From Nitrospira sp. (GTDB taxonomy: Bacteria > Nitrospirota > Nitrospiria > Nitrospirales > Nitrospiraceae), in assembly GCA_005239465.1 (NCBI GenBank), contig SPAW01000001.1, positions 77,884 through 123,437 on the forward strand: 45,554 nucleotides of DNA. The letters are read 5' to 3'. Each line of letters starts with the position of its first letter. The stretch's first letter is position 1. Below, in pieces: positions 1-9,105 of this stretch. A program made the position numbers and the translations under genes. The notes below the pieces were generated by a model that ran no database searches, had not been told where the DNA came from, and saw only the letters and a program-made list of their open reading frames with translations.

Positions 1-680
1 AACATTTCCACGAAATCCGAGCCGCTGATGCTGAAGAACGGGACTCCGGCTTCTCCGGCAATCGCTTTCGCTAACAGCGTTTTTCCTGTGCCCGGCGGAC
101 CGACAATCAGCACCCCCTTGGGAATGCGTCCGCCAAGCTTTTGGAACTTCCGCGGATCTTTCAGAAACTCAATGATCTCCAGGACTTCTTCTTTCGCCTC
201 ATCAATGCCGGCCACGTCGGAGAACGTGACCTTCTTCCGCTCCTCGGTCAGCATGCGGGCGCGGCTCTTCCCGAAGGACAAGGCCTTGTTCCCGCCGACC
301 TGCATCTGGCGCATGAGGAAAAACCAGAGCCCCAGGAAAAGGATGAAGGGGCCCCACGTGACGAGAAAGGTAATATACCAGGGGCTTTCATCCGGCGGCT
401 TCACTTCGATTTGGACGTCCTTCTCGCGCAGCACCTTCACCAGTTCAGGATAGTCTGCCGAGTAGGTTCGGATGCGGGTCTTATCTTTCAGCACGCCACT
501 GATGTGATTGCCTTTAATGATGACTTTCTCGAAATCGCCCTTATCGAGTTTTGCCATGAAATCGCTGAAAATGACTTCTTCTTCTGGCGCGTGAGTCGGC
601 ACGCTGAACAGATTAAAGAGCAGAATCATGAACAAGCCGACCACGACCCAAAAGAGCAAGTTCTTGACCCTGGAATTCAT
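1..680 (-). CDS. ftsH: ATP-dependent zinc metalloprotease FtsH, N-terminal part (runs off the window)
   Basis: FtsH is a membrane-anchored AAA+ protease that degrades misassembled membrane proteins and regulators. About 226 residues are visible. A first membrane helix is at residues 8-25, then a periplasmic domain to about 100, a second helix at about 103-122, and the start of the AAA domain. The Walker A motif GPPGTGKT is at 194-201. The sequence leaves the window just after SDFVEM, so the Walker B, SRH and HEXXH zinc site lie outside. ATG at 680 is preceded by a strong AAGGAG. It follows hpt on the same strand, the common bacterial tilS-hpt-ftsH order. The family assignment is certain. Confidence 0.95.
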   Translation of the reverse strand, partial: MNSRVKNLLFWVVVGLFMILLFNLFSVPTHAPEEEVIFSDFMAKLDKGDFEKVIIKGNHISGVLKDKTRIRTYSADYPELVKVLREKDVQIEVKPPDESPWYITFLVTWGPFILFLGLWFFLMRQMQVGGNKALSFGKSRARMLTEERKKVTFSDVAGIDEAKEEVLEIIEFLKDPRKFQKLGGRIPKGVLIVGPPGTGKTLLAKAIAGEAGVPFFSISGSDFVEM

Positions 681-784
681 CCAGATCTCCTTCATGCTAG
701 CGTTATGCCCGAATACAACCCCTTCACAAATCTTGGTGATGTTAACATAGCCGCGTTTAAGTTGACAACAGCAACTCCAAAGAC

Positions 785-1327
785 CTATTCCTCCTGATGA
801 TCCATCTGATCGAGCACCGCAAGGTACGGGAGGTTACGATACTTCTGCTGATAATCGAGCCCGTAGCCCACGACGTACTGGTCGGGAATCTTGAACCCTA
901 CATACTCGACGTGCACATCGACGGCACGACGATCCGACTTGCTCAAGAGCGTACAGACCTTGATGCTCCGAGGTTTCTTCTTGGCGAGCGACTTCATCAA
1001 ATGCTGAACCGTCAATCCTGAATCAACGATGTCCTCTACCAACAAGACATCCTTGCCTTTGATCTCTTCGGTCAACTTAGTCACCAGTTTGACCTTCCCG
1101 GAGGTCTTGGTCCGCGATCCATAGCTCGTCACTACAATAAAGTCGACCCGTACCGGAATCCGGATGGCTCGCGCCAAATCGGCGTAAAAGGCATAAGCCC
1201 CCTTCAGCACGCCGACGAGCACCAGATCCTTCCCCGCATAATCAGAGCTGATTTGCCTCCCCATCTCGCGAATGCGAGACCGCATCTGCTCCTGCGTGAC
1301 AATCGGACGTCCGAACATACGTTCCAT
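785..1327 (-). CDS. hpt: hypoxanthine phosphoribosyltransferase
   Basis: A purine salvage enzyme that converts hypoxanthine (and often guanine) with PRPP to IMP/GMP in the cytoplasm. The 180-residue protein has the PRPP-binding signature [10 protein letters not shown] at 97-106 and the family-typical LVGVLKGA segment at 37-44. The reading frame extends upstream to 1360. I chose ATG at 1327 because AAGGAG lies just before it and it starts 4 nt after the tilS stop; the longer start would overlap tilS. It sits between tilS and ftsH, a widely conserved arrangement. Length is normal for the family. Confidence 0.95.
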   Translation of the reverse strand: MERMFGRPIVTQEQMRSRIREMGRQISSDYAGKDLVLVGVLKGAYAFYADLARAIRIPVRVDFIVVTSYGSRTKTSGKVKLVTKLTEEIKGKDVLLVEDIVDSGLTVQHLMKSLAKKKPRSIKVCTLLSKSDRRAVDVHVEYVGFKIPDQYVVGYGLDYQQKYRNLPYLAVLDQMDHQEE

Positions 1328-1331
1328 CCTG

Positions 1332-2804
1332 CTAGACTCCTTCCCCTGTCGCCCCCTCACTCGCCGTGATCACGAGGCAGCGTTCGGTTGCAGCCGTGAG
1401 AGTCCATCGTTCATCTTGTCGATAACCCACAACCCACACGATCCCCTTCGGTGCCACCACCACCGGGACTTTTCTTCGAGTGGTGGTCGACACTTTGAGA
1501 TCCGTGAAAAAGTCTTGTAGTTTCTTCGAGCGCCCTTTCATGCCCAGGGGATGAAAGCGATCGCCAGGTTGCCAGGCTCGCACGACCAGCGGCCCAGACA
1601 CGCGATCGGCATCCACGATAATACAGTTCCTCCCCTGGGCTGCAGCACGAACGTGGCTCCGCGCTAGCTGTTGTGCCCGAATTGTCTGACCCGTTCCAGC
1701 CCATGTGACTTGAGATGGAACCGCCAAAATTTTTGGAACCACCTGATCGCGTTGTTCATGAGAGAGATCCCGATGCCCCGATGGAATGAATTGCACGAGG
1801 TCTTTTCCAACTACCAGTCGAATCGATTTGGCCGCCATACCCCGGAACGTTCCCTTGGCCGTCACAGAATGAAGGATTCGCTCAACGGCACAAAGGCCTG
1901 CCGGCCTATGCAGCGCATCACATCGGCGCAGCACGTCTCGTACAAGGCGGCGCTGCAATGCCCGTGGGAGCTCTCGCACAAACGCCCGCTCAATCGACCA
2001 TCCCTCTTCAATCTCCTGTCGGATTCTTGTTGAACACAGTGCGGCAAGTTGCTCATCGAGAAAGCGGTCATCTTCACGGCAGACATCCGCTAATCGGCAG
2101 AGCGCATCCACACTCGACGGGACCAGTCGTTTCAAAACCGGCATGAGTTCCTGCCTGATTCGATTCCGCAGATAGAGTGGTTTGGCATTACTGGAGTCTT
2201 GGCGAAACGACAGTTCCGCAGATTGAAGATAAGCAAGAATGTCCTGTCGCTTCGTCTCGTACAGAGGCCGAATGAATTTGCCGTCTCGGATGGCCGGCAT
2301 CCCGGAGAGACCTGACAGCCCCGCGCCACGAAGCATCCATAGCAAGACCGTCTCGGCCTGGTCGTCAGCCGTATGACCGAGGGCAATGCGATCTGCCCCG
2401 CACTCCTTGGCGATGTCTGTCATCGCGCGATAGCGAAGGTCACGGGCTGCTGCTTGCAGAGATGTCCCACGCGCACGACCCCGAACATCGAGTCGTCTTG
2501 AAGAGAGAGGAATCTCCAGCTCTCGGCAGAAGGCCGCCACAAACTCTTGATCGCCGTCGGACTCAGCTCCACGGAGTCCGTAATTAAAATGGACGGCGGT
2601 CAGGGTTAAAGACCAGGATGGCCGCAGCCGATGCAAGAGCGACAATAGCGCGACCGAATCAGGCCCGCCGGAAACCCCGACCAAGAGGTGCTGCTCCCGA
2701 TCGATAAGCCCTCTCGATCGAATCGTTTTCACGACCCGATGGAGCAACGCAGGCCACGACTGCCTGCCGACTTTTTTTGACACCGCTGGAGCCGCAATGG
2801 TCAT
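1332..2804 (-). CDS. tilS: tRNA(Ile)-lysidine synthase
   Basis: TilS ligates lysine to C34 of the CAU-anticodon isoleucine tRNA, changing it to read AUA; it is normally essential. The 490-residue protein has the N-type ATP-pyrophosphatase P-loop SGGPDS at 45-50 and the downstream conserved LGHTADDQAETVLL block. It has a helical middle and a C-terminal TilS_C domain around RAWQPGDRFHPLG...KKLQDFF. The start overlaps the end of ribF by 4 nt, so translation is probably coupled. The stop is 4 nt before hpt. Length fits the family. Confidence 0.95.
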   Translation of the reverse strand: MTIAAPAVSKKVGRQSWPALLHRVVKTIRSRGLIDREQHLLVGVSGGPDSVALLSLLHRLRPSWSLTLTAVHFNYGLRGAESDGDQEFVAAFCRELEIPLSSRRLDVRGRARGTSLQAAARDLRYRAMTDIAKECGADRIALGHTADDQAETVLLWMLRGAGLSGLSGMPAIRDGKFIRPLYETKRQDILAYLQSAELSFRQDSSNAKPLYLRNRIRQELMPVLKRLVPSSVDALCRLADVCREDDRFLDEQLAALCSTRIRQEIEEGWSIERAFVRELPRALQRRLVRDVLRRCDALHRPAGLCAVERILHSVTAKGTFRGMAAKSIRLVVGKDLVQFIPSGHRDLSHEQRDQVVPKILAVPSQVTWAGTGQTIRAQQLARSHVRAAAQGRNCIIVDADRVSGPLVVRAWQPGDRFHPLGMKGRSKKLQDFFTDLKVSTTTRRKVPVVVAPKGIVWVVGYRQDERWTLTAATERCLVITASEGATGEGV

Positions 2805-3748
2805 CGCTCTCCAATCGCCTCGTGGTGCCGGCGCAACATCTTTCTGGCCGACTCCACATCGAGCGCAATCTGGCGACTCAGGGCGTCTCCTCCGGTAAAC
2901 TGCATGTCGCCTCGGACGCGCTCGATGAACTCGACCGCGATCATTCGTCCATAGAGCTCATGGGCTCCGCCTAACAGATACGCTTCCAGTAACCGCTCAC
3001 CTGCATCAAACGTGGGTCTTGTCCCGATGTACGCGGCTGAATCATACCGCTGCTGGTTCAATACCGTCACGGCCGCATAGACTCCATCGGGAGGGACCAC
3101 GCGATCGGGCGGCACCCGAAGATTAGCCGTCGGCCATCCCAACGTCTGTCCACGCTGTGCACCCATGGATACCACACCCGTTATCGCATACTGCCGACCA
3201 AGCAGGATTGCCGCCTGACTGACGTTCCCGGCCTGAATGAGATGCCGGATTCTCGTAGAGCTGACTACTCCCCCATCGACCATGACTGGGGACACCGGAT
3301 GCACGACGAACCCAAATCGGCCGCCCAATGAAACCAGATCTGCAATCTTCCCTACGCGCTTGTATCCAAATGCAAAATGTTGCCCAACGAAAATCTCTTT
3401 GAGCTGGAGCCCGCGAAACAGGACTTGGTCAGCGAAGGCTTCCGGTGACAGCATAGCAAAGGCCTCGCTGAACTCCAGTAAGACCACTTCATCGATCCCC
3501 GCTTCTTTAAATCGCGCGAGCTTTTCCTCCGGACTGGTCAAAAATCGTAGATCAACGTGAGGCGCCAGTATTTTCACCGGGTGTGGGTCGAACGTCAGCA
3601 CCACAGCCGTACCGTGAGCCTTGCGCGCCGTTTGCGCGACCGCCTGTAAAAGCGCGCGGTGACCGACGTGGTGGCCGTCGAAATTACCGATAGTCGCCAC
3701 GGGATAGGGCCGCACGGTCTCGCCCAAATATCCGCGGGTGACCTTCAT
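2801..3748 (-). CDS. ribF: bifunctional riboflavin kinase / FAD synthetase
   Basis: It phosphorylates riboflavin to FMN and adenylylates FMN to FAD. The N-terminal nucleotidyltransferase domain shows ATIGNFDGHHVGH, and SSTRIR ends that domain. The C-terminal flavokinase domain shows GQTLGWPTANL. About 315 residues, a normal length. An in-frame TTG at 3760 would touch the hemB stop. I prefer ATG at 3748, 8 nt after that stop, because the protein then begins at the usual place before the nucleotide-binding motif; neither start has a convincing Shine-Dalgarno sequence. It overlaps tilS by 4 nt and is part of the hem-ftsH run. Confidence 0.93.
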   Translation of the reverse strand: MKVTRGYLGETVRPYPVATIGNFDGHHVGHRALLQAVAQTARKAHGTAVVLTFDPHPVKILAPHVDLRFLTSPEEKLARFKEAGIDEVVLLEFSEAFAMLSPEAFADQVLFRGLQLKEIFVGQHFAFGYKRVGKIADLVSLGGRFGFVVHPVSPVMVDGGVVSSTRIRHLIQAGNVSQAAILLGRQYAITGVVSMGAQRGQTLGWPTANLRVPPDRVVPPDGVYAAVTVLNQQRYDSAAYIGTRPTFDAGERLLEAYLLGGAHELYGRMIAVEFIERVRGDMQFTGGDALSRQIALDVESARKMLRRHHEAIGER

Positions 3749-3756
3749 GGGCGCGA

Positions 3757-4728
3757 TCAATGAAGCTGCCGGACGGCGTCTTTGGCGAAATAAGAGAGGA
3801 TCAAGTCGGCTCCTGCCCGCTTGATCGCCAGCAGCGACTCCATCATCGCACGCGATTCATCGAGCCAGCCGGCCTTCGCAGCAGCCTTGATCATGCTGTA
3901 TTCACCACTCACTTGGTAGGCGGCAATAGGGAGGAGGGTTCGAGCACGGGCAGTCGCAATAATGTCCAGATAGGGCAAGGCCGGCTTCACCATCACGATA
4001 TCGGCCCCCTCTTCGATATCGAGGTCGATCTCACGAAGCGCTTCGCGCGCATTGGCCGGGTCCATCTGATACGACTGTCGATCGCCAAACTGGGGGCTGG
4101 AGAAAGCCGCGTCGCGAAACGGAGCGTAGAAACAAGAGGAAAATTTTGCGGCGTAGGCCATGATTGGCACATCGGGAAAGCCGGCCTGATCCAATTCGCT
4201 TCGGATCGCGGCCACACGACCATCCATCATATCGGAGGGCGCCACCATGTCGGCCCCGGCCGCGGCATGGGTGCGAGCCATGGTCCTCAGACAGTCGAGC
4301 GTCTCATCATTGATGATCTTTCCGTCTCGCACGATGCCGCAGTGGCCGTGACTGGTATACTCATCGATGCAGACATCGGTGATGACCATCAGACCCGGCA
4401 CATGGTCCTTCACCGCTTTGATCGCCCGCTGCACGATGCCGTTCGGATCCAAGCCGGAGCTTCCGCGTTCGTCCTTCTGTGCCGGAATGCCGAATAAAAT
4501 GATTGCTGGGATGCCCAATGCCTTGATTTCGCCGGCTTCCTTAATCAACAGATCGATTGATAACCGGAACTGACCCGGCATCGAGGCAATTTCTTCCCGT
4601 CGGTCCCGCCCTTCGACCACGAACAGCGGATCAATGAAATCCGCAGGAGATAATGCCGTCTCCCGCACCATCCGCCGGAGCGATTCATGTTGTCGCAGCC
4701 GCCGTAGTCGCTGAATCGGAAACGCCAT
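3757..4728 (-). CDS. hemB: delta-aminolevulinic acid dehydratase (porphobilinogen synthase)
   Basis: It condenses two 5-aminolevulinate molecules into porphobilinogen, the second committed step of tetrapyrrole synthesis. The 323-residue protein has both Schiff-base lysines, K195 (MAYAAKFSS) and K248 (MVKPALPYLD). The metal-site segment reads DVCIDEYTSHGHCG, with C120, D122 and C130. The classical zinc enzymes have three cysteines here and the magnesium type has aspartates/alanine, so this is a Cys-Asp-Cys hybrid. It lies in the hem operon, 7 nt after the CBS-pair gene. Confidence 0.95.
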   Translation of the reverse strand: MAFPIQRLRRLRQHESLRRMVRETALSPADFIDPLFVVEGRDRREEIASMPGQFRLSIDLLIKEAGEIKALGIPAIILFGIPAQKDERGSSGLDPNGIVQRAIKAVKDHVPGLMVITDVCIDEYTSHGHCGIVRDGKIINDETLDCLRTMARTHAAAGADMVAPSDMMDGRVAAIRSELDQAGFPDVPIMAYAAKFSSCFYAPFRDAAFSSPQFGDRQSYQMDPANAREALREIDLDIEEGADIVMVKPALPYLDIIATARARTLLPIAAYQVSGEYSMIKAAAKAGWLDESRAMMESLLAIKRAGADLILSYFAKDAVRQLH

Positions 4729-4735
4729 GCTGCCC

Positions 4736-5128
4736 CTACTTCCTAGGAAGATTCGTCAAGAACACGACGAGGTCGCGAACGGAGATGACCCCGACCAGCT
4801 TGCCGTCCCTCGTTACGCCCAGATGACGGACGTGGGCTTGCGCCATGAGGTCGTTGGCATCCAGCAATGTCTTGTTCTCTTCGATCGTCAAGATTGGAGC
4901 CGACATGATCTGCTCCACTTTGGTCTTACTCACGTCAGTTCCCGCCGCGACAACCCGCCGCATCATGTCGCTGTCCGTCAGGATGCCGATGATCTCCTTC
5001 TCGTTCGTCACAAAGACGCTGCCGATGCCGCGGTCGCGCATGATGCGGGCAGCGGTCTGCGCATCCGTATCCCGTGGCACCGTCACAAACTTCTCTCGTG
5101 GAATCATGAATGACTTCACCGGAACCAT
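4736..5128 (-). CDS. CBS-domain pair protein
   Basis: A 130-residue protein made almost entirely of two CBS domains (about 8-62 and 72-127), a module that binds adenine nucleotides such as AMP/ATP and gates partner activity. Visible CBS features are IGSVFV...IIGILTDSDMMRRV and VRHLGVTRDGKLVGVISVRDLV. There is no attached catalytic domain, so it is presumably a stand-alone regulator or adaptor. A GGGAGG ribosome site precedes ATG 5128. It sits inside the haem operon between the cobA-hemD fusion and hemB. Its target is unknown. A paralogue is encoded at 30603-31037. Confidence 0.9.
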   Translation of the reverse strand: MVPVKSFMIPREKFVTVPRDTDAQTAARIMRDRGIGSVFVTNEKEIIGILTDSDMMRRVVAAGTDVSKTKVEQIMSAPILTIEENKTLLDANDLMAQAHVRHLGVTRDGKLVGVISVRDLVVFLTNLPRK

Positions 5129-5167
5129 GCCCTTATCCTCCCTATACGTATCAGCTTACCGTCTTCT

Positions 5168-6730
5168 CTACTGGGTTCCCGCCGCGATCTGTTCCCGACT
5201 CCCATAATACTGAGCGATTGCGTCAACCAGTGCCGCAATCGTATTCTCTCCCGGCACGATCGACACCGTCAAACCATATTCTTCAACGGTCTTCGCCGTA
5301 ATCGGCCCGATGCAGGCAATCACGACTGATTTCAAGAGCGCTTTCACCGCGTCCACCCCACCGAGCATCTCGACAAAATTGCGAACCGTCGAAGAGCTCG
5401 TATAGGTCACGACATGGATCTGGCGATCCAGAAGTTGCCGGCGCCATCCCTCGACGGCCCCGCTTGGAGCGAGCGTCCGATAGACAGGGACCACATCGAC
5501 ATGGGCGCCACGCGCGCGGAGTTCGTCCGGCAGCAACTCACGCGCGACTTCCGCGCGAGGGATGAGCACGCGGGCCTTCTTCAGATCCTGCCCCTCCAGC
5601 GCCGACAGGACCCCTTCGGCCTGATAGGCCATAGGGATCACATCCGCCTTCACACCGAACTTTTCAAGCTCCTGTGCCGTTCGGGGTCCGATGCAACAAA
5701 CCCGCCGCCCAGCCAGACTGCGCGCATCCAACCCGCCTGCACGCAGCCGCGTCATGAACCGGGCCACGCCGTTCATGCTGGTGAAGATCACCCAATCATA
5801 GGTGTCAATCGCGCCGATTGCCCGATCGACGGGAGACCAATCAGCCGGCGGGGCAATTTGGATGGTCGGGGCTTCAACCGGATCAGCCCCATAAGCGGCC
5901 AGCATCGCAGCCAGTTCCACAGCCTGTTCCTGGGCCCGCGTCATCAACACACGCTTGCCGAACAGCGGGCGCTGCTCGAACCAATTCAGTTGTGGTCTGA
6001 GCCGGACAACCTCGCCCACGACAATCACCGTCGGTGGCTCCATCTTCGCCGCTTCGGCTTTTCCCACGATATCGGCTAGCGTGCCGACGACCGTCTGCTG
6101 CGAAGCCCGTGTCCCCCAGCGAATGATCGCCACCGGCGTAGTCGACGCTCGCCCTTCGGCCATCAAGTTGGTCACGATCGCCGGAAGATTTTTCATGCCC
6201 ATGAGAAACACGAGCGTGCCATGACTGGTGGCGAGCTTCGGCCATTCCAACCCCGTCGTAGGCTTGTCCGGATCTTCGCGCCCAGTCACAATCGTCATCG
6301 TGGACGCCAAGGTCCGATGGGTCACTGGAATACCGGCATAGGCTGGAGCCGCAATTGCGGCCGTCACGCCGGGTACCACTTCGAACTCGATGCCTGCTGA
6401 CGCCAGCATTTCCGCTTCTTCCCCTCCTCGCCCAAACACGAACGGGTCGCCGCCCTTCAGCCGCACGACCACTTTCCCTTCTCGCGCCCTTTTGATCAAC
6501 ACACGGTTGATCTCGTCTTGCGCCGGATACTTCCCCTTGCCACGCCGCCCGACGTACATGCGCTCCGCCTGATCTGGTGCATGCGAAAGGAGCGCGGGAT
6601 TGGCGAGATAATCGTACAGGACCACATCGGCCTGCTCAAGACATTCCTTTCCCCGAAGGGTCAAGAGCTTGGGATCACCCGGACCAGCCCCAACTAAATA
6701 GACCTTGCCCTTTGATCGTCGAACCATCAT
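5168..6730 (-). CDS. cobA-hemD: fused uroporphyrinogen-III C-methyltransferase / uroporphyrinogen-III synthase
   Basis: A two-domain fusion of 520 residues. Residues about 8-250 are the SAM-dependent methyltransferase (SUMT) that makes precorrin-2 from uroporphyrinogen III: VYLVGAGPGDPKLLTL, RLKGGDPFVFGRGGEE and GVTAAIAAPAYAGIPVTHR are visible. Residues about 262-510 are HemD, which cyclises hydroxymethylbilane to uroporphyrinogen III. The open frame continues upstream to 6940, but that part lies over hemC and has no family similarity. ATG at 6730 overlaps the hemC stop as TGATG, with a second ATG 3 nt later. The fusion puts branch-point synthesis and siroheme/d1/cobalamin commitment in one polypeptide. 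Confidence 0.93.
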   Translation of the reverse strand: MMVRRSKGKVYLVGAGPGDPKLLTLRGKECLEQADVVLYDYLANPALLSHAPDQAERMYVGRRGKGKYPAQDEINRVLIKRAREGKVVVRLKGGDPFVFGRGGEEAEMLASAGIEFEVVPGVTAAIAAPAYAGIPVTHRTLASTMTIVTGREDPDKPTTGLEWPKLATSHGTLVFLMGMKNLPAIVTNLMAEGRASTTPVAIIRWGTRASQQTVVGTLADIVGKAEAAKMEPPTVIVVGEVVRLRPQLNWFEQRPLFGKRVLMTRAQEQAVELAAMLAAYGADPVEAPTIQIAPPADWSPVDRAIGAIDTYDWVIFTSMNGVARFMTRLRAGGLDARSLAGRRVCCIGPRTAQELEKFGVKADVIPMAYQAEGVLSALEGQDLKKARVLIPRAEVARELLPDELRARGAHVDVVPVYRTLAPSGAVEGWRRQLLDRQIHVVTYTSSSTVRNFVEMLGGVDAVKALLKSVVIACIGPITAKTVEEYGLTVSIVPGENTIAALVDAIAQYYGSREQIAAGTQ

Positions 6731-7683
6731 CAGGCTGTTCCGTAAATCTCGCGAAGAATCTTGTCGCCGCCTCGCGCCAGCAGCCGTTCGGCCAGCTGCA
6801 CTCCAAGCGCGTGAGCCTCCCGACTCTTCCCTTGAACGCGGTCTCGGATGACGGTCTTGCCATCCACGCTGGCTACAAGGCCTTCCAAGCACAACTGCCC
6901 ACCAGACAACGTGGCATAGGCGGCGATCGGCACCTGGCACCCACCCTCTAAACGATGCAAGAAGGCCCGCTCTGCCGTCACAGTCGTATAGGTGGCCTGA
7001 TCGTTGTGGCGATCCAAGATGGACCGCACGAACTGGTCGTTGCTGCGACCTTCAATGCCCAAGGCCCCTTGTCCGATCGCAGGCAAACTAACGACCGGGT
7101 CAAGATATTCGGTGATTTCCTGAGCCCAAGCCAAACGGCGCAATCCCGCTGCGGCTAACACGATGGCATCAAACTGCCCTTCTTTGAGTTTCCTGAGTCG
7201 CGTATCAAGATTGCCCCGCAACATTTCGATCCGGAGGTCGGGCCTGGCATTCAGCAGTTGTGCCTGTCGACGAAGGCTCGCCGTGCCGATCCGTGCCCCT
7301 TGCGGGAGATCTTTGAATGAGCGCCCGGCGCGGCTGATCAGAGCATCGCGCGCATCTTCGCGTGGAGGCACACAGAGAATCTCGAGCCCCTCGGGCAATT
7401 GCGTCGGGACATCCTTCATGCTGTGGACGGCCAAATCGATCTCACCTGCGAGCAAGGCTTCCTCGATTTCTTTGACGAAGAGCCCTTTCCCGCCGATCTT
7501 TGCCAACTGTACGTCGACGATTTTATCGCCGGACGTCTGAATCTTCCGCAGCGTGACTCGAACTTCAGGCGTCGCATCATGAATTCTGGATCGGAACCAT
7601 TCGCTTTGCTGCAACGCCAGCTTGCTTCCCCTCGTTCCGAGAACCAGGGTTGGGCGTTGACCAGTCGGTGTAGACACACGCAC
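6730..7683 (-). CDS. hemC: hydroxymethylbilane synthase (porphobilinogen deaminase)
   Basis: It polymerises four porphobilinogens into hydroxymethylbilane. The 317-residue protein shows the LGTRGSKLAL N-terminus, AVHSMKDVPT with the catalytic aspartate (D91), and GTASLRRQAQ. The dipyrromethane-cofactor cysteine is C249 in EGGCQVPIAA. The start is a GTG. A second in-frame GTG two codons later (7677) has better spacing from the AGGA upstream and may be the real one. It ends in a 1-nt overlap with the cobA-hemD fusion and lies 29 nt after hemA. Confidence 0.95.
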   Translation of the reverse strand: MRVSTPTGQRPTLVLGTRGSKLALQQSEWFRSRIHDATPEVRVTLRKIQTSGDKIVDVQLAKIGGKGLFVKEIEEALLAGEIDLAVHSMKDVPTQLPEGLEILCVPPREDARDALISRAGRSFKDLPQGARIGTASLRRQAQLLNARPDLRIEMLRGNLDTRLRKLKEGQFDAIVLAAAGLRRLAWAQEITEYLDPVVSLPAIGQGALGIEGRSNDQFVRSILDRHNDQATYTTVTAERAFLHRLEGGCQVPIAAYATLSGGQLCLEGLVASVDGKTVIRDRVQGKSREAHALGVQLAERLLARGGDKILREIYGTA

Positions 7684-7712
7684 ATCCTTCCTACTCTCAT
7701 CTCAGCGGCGAA

Positions 7713-9104
7713 TCAGTGGGCCCGTTTGCGAATTGACGTCTCCGGCGCGGACTCCTCATGCTCCGATTCGTCGGAGTCATGCGTCAGACACCGCGACCGC
7801 TCTGCGTAGCCTTCGATCTGTTGGTCTGGTGATGATGGCTGGTCGAGATGAAAAAATCGACGAGCCGCCTCGACAAAAGCGGGCCCGCTTGATGAATTTG
7901 CTTCGGTCTTGAGCGTTACCATCGTGCGATGGATCAATTTATTCACGATCGAGGAAGCCATGCCTTCGACCAGTTCGCGGTCCTGCGGGGAGAGATGGGC
8001 TAAACGTCCGAGAACTTTTTCGATTTCTGTCCGCTTGATTTCATCAACACGACTCCGTAGTGCCACGATGGTGGGGGTCACCTCCAGCGACTTCATCCAC
8101 TCAAGCATGACCCCCACTTCTTCCACCACCATCCGCTCGGCCTTCTCCGCTTCCTGCACCCGCTCCGCGCGGTTCTGCTCGACCCGCTGTTTCAGATCGT
8201 CGATGTCGAACAGGAAGGCATTGTCGACATGCCGAACGGCCGGATCGATGTTCCGTGGAACGGAGATGTCGATCAAAAACATGGGCCGATTCATGCGCTC
8301 CTTCACCGTCCGGTGAACATCCTCAGCACCGATGAGATAATGCGCCGCGCCGGTGGACACCAACACAATGTCCGCCGAGGCCATCTCATCCTTGAACTGA
8401 TCGAACGGGACCGGCGTCCCGCCAAACTTGCCAGCGAGTTCAATCGCATGTTGCGGTGTCTGCGTCGTAATGCGCACGTGGCTCACACCCTGAGCAATCA
8501 AATGCCGCGCCGCCAGTTTAGCCATTTCGCCGGCACCGACCAGCAACACCGTCTTCTCCTCAAGATTAGAGAAGATCTTCTTGGCCAGTTCTACCGCCGC
8601 ATAGCTGACCGACACCGCCATTTCAGAAATTTTCGTCTCGGTCCGCACACGCTTAGCCACGGAGATGGCTTTTTTCACAATCTTGTTCATAATCACGCCG
8701 GTCGTCTTATGCGCCAGCGCGATTTCAAACGCGTCCTTGAGTTGTCCCAGGATCTGGGATTCGCCAATAATCATCGAGTCGAGACTCGACGCCACTCTGA
8801 ACAGATGGGCGATCGCCCGATCTCCGGTGTGCCAGTAGAGGTGCGGCGTCAGTTGCTCGGAAGACAGGGCCAGATGGGTATCGGCAAGAAACTCCTGTAT
8901 GCGTCCATATCCGGCCTCGACTTCGTCAACAACCGAATAGACTTCGACTCGATTGCAGGTCGACAGGAGAACGCATTCCTTCACGCCGGGATAGGAACAG
9001 AGTCGGCTCAGGGCCTCGCCCAAACGACTGTCAGGAACCGCCAGTTTCTCGCGAATCTCGACCGGCGCCGTCTTGTGGCTTAACCCAACGACGATCAGAT
9101 GCAT
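7713..9104 (-). CDS. hemA: glutamyl-tRNA reductase
   Basis: It reduces glutamyl-tRNA(Glu) to glutamate-1-semialdehyde with NADPH, the first and usually regulated step of C5 tetrapyrrole synthesis. The 463-residue protein has the catalytic cysteine C50 in LSTCNRVEVY, the ESQILGQLKDAF block, an NADPH-binding domain beginning TVLLVGAGEMAKLAARHL, and the C-terminal helical dimerisation domain. About 35 C-terminal residues are acidic and extra compared with the core fold. Start ATG 9104 is 1 nt past the stop of the CcsA-like gene, so the two are probably coupled. Confidence 0.96.
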   Translation of the reverse strand: MHLIVVGLSHKTAPVEIREKLAVPDSRLGEALSRLCSYPGVKECVLLSTCNRVEVYSVVDEVEAGYGRIQEFLADTHLALSSEQLTPHLYWHTGDRAIAHLFRVASSLDSMIIGESQILGQLKDAFEIALAHKTTGVIMNKIVKKAISVAKRVRTETKISEMAVSVSYAAVELAKKIFSNLEEKTVLLVGAGEMAKLAARHLIAQGVSHVRITTQTPQHAIELAGKFGGTPVPFDQFKDEMASADIVLVSTGAAHYLIGAEDVHRTVKERMNRPMFLIDISVPRNIDPAVRHVDNAFLFDIDDLKQRVEQNRAERVQEAEKAERMVVEEVGVMLEWMKSLEVTPTIVALRSRVDEIKRTEIEKVLGRLAHLSPQDRELVEGMASSIVNKLIHRTMVTLKTEANSSSGPAFVEAARRFFHLDQPSSPDQQIEGYAERSRCLTHDSDESEHEESAPETSIRKRAH

Positions 9105-9105
9105 A

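Noticed and set aside
6731-6940. N-terminal extension of the cobA-hemD reading frame
   Set aside because: It lies fully over hemC in another frame, is arginine-rich without similarity, and the ATG overlapping the hemC stop explains the start.
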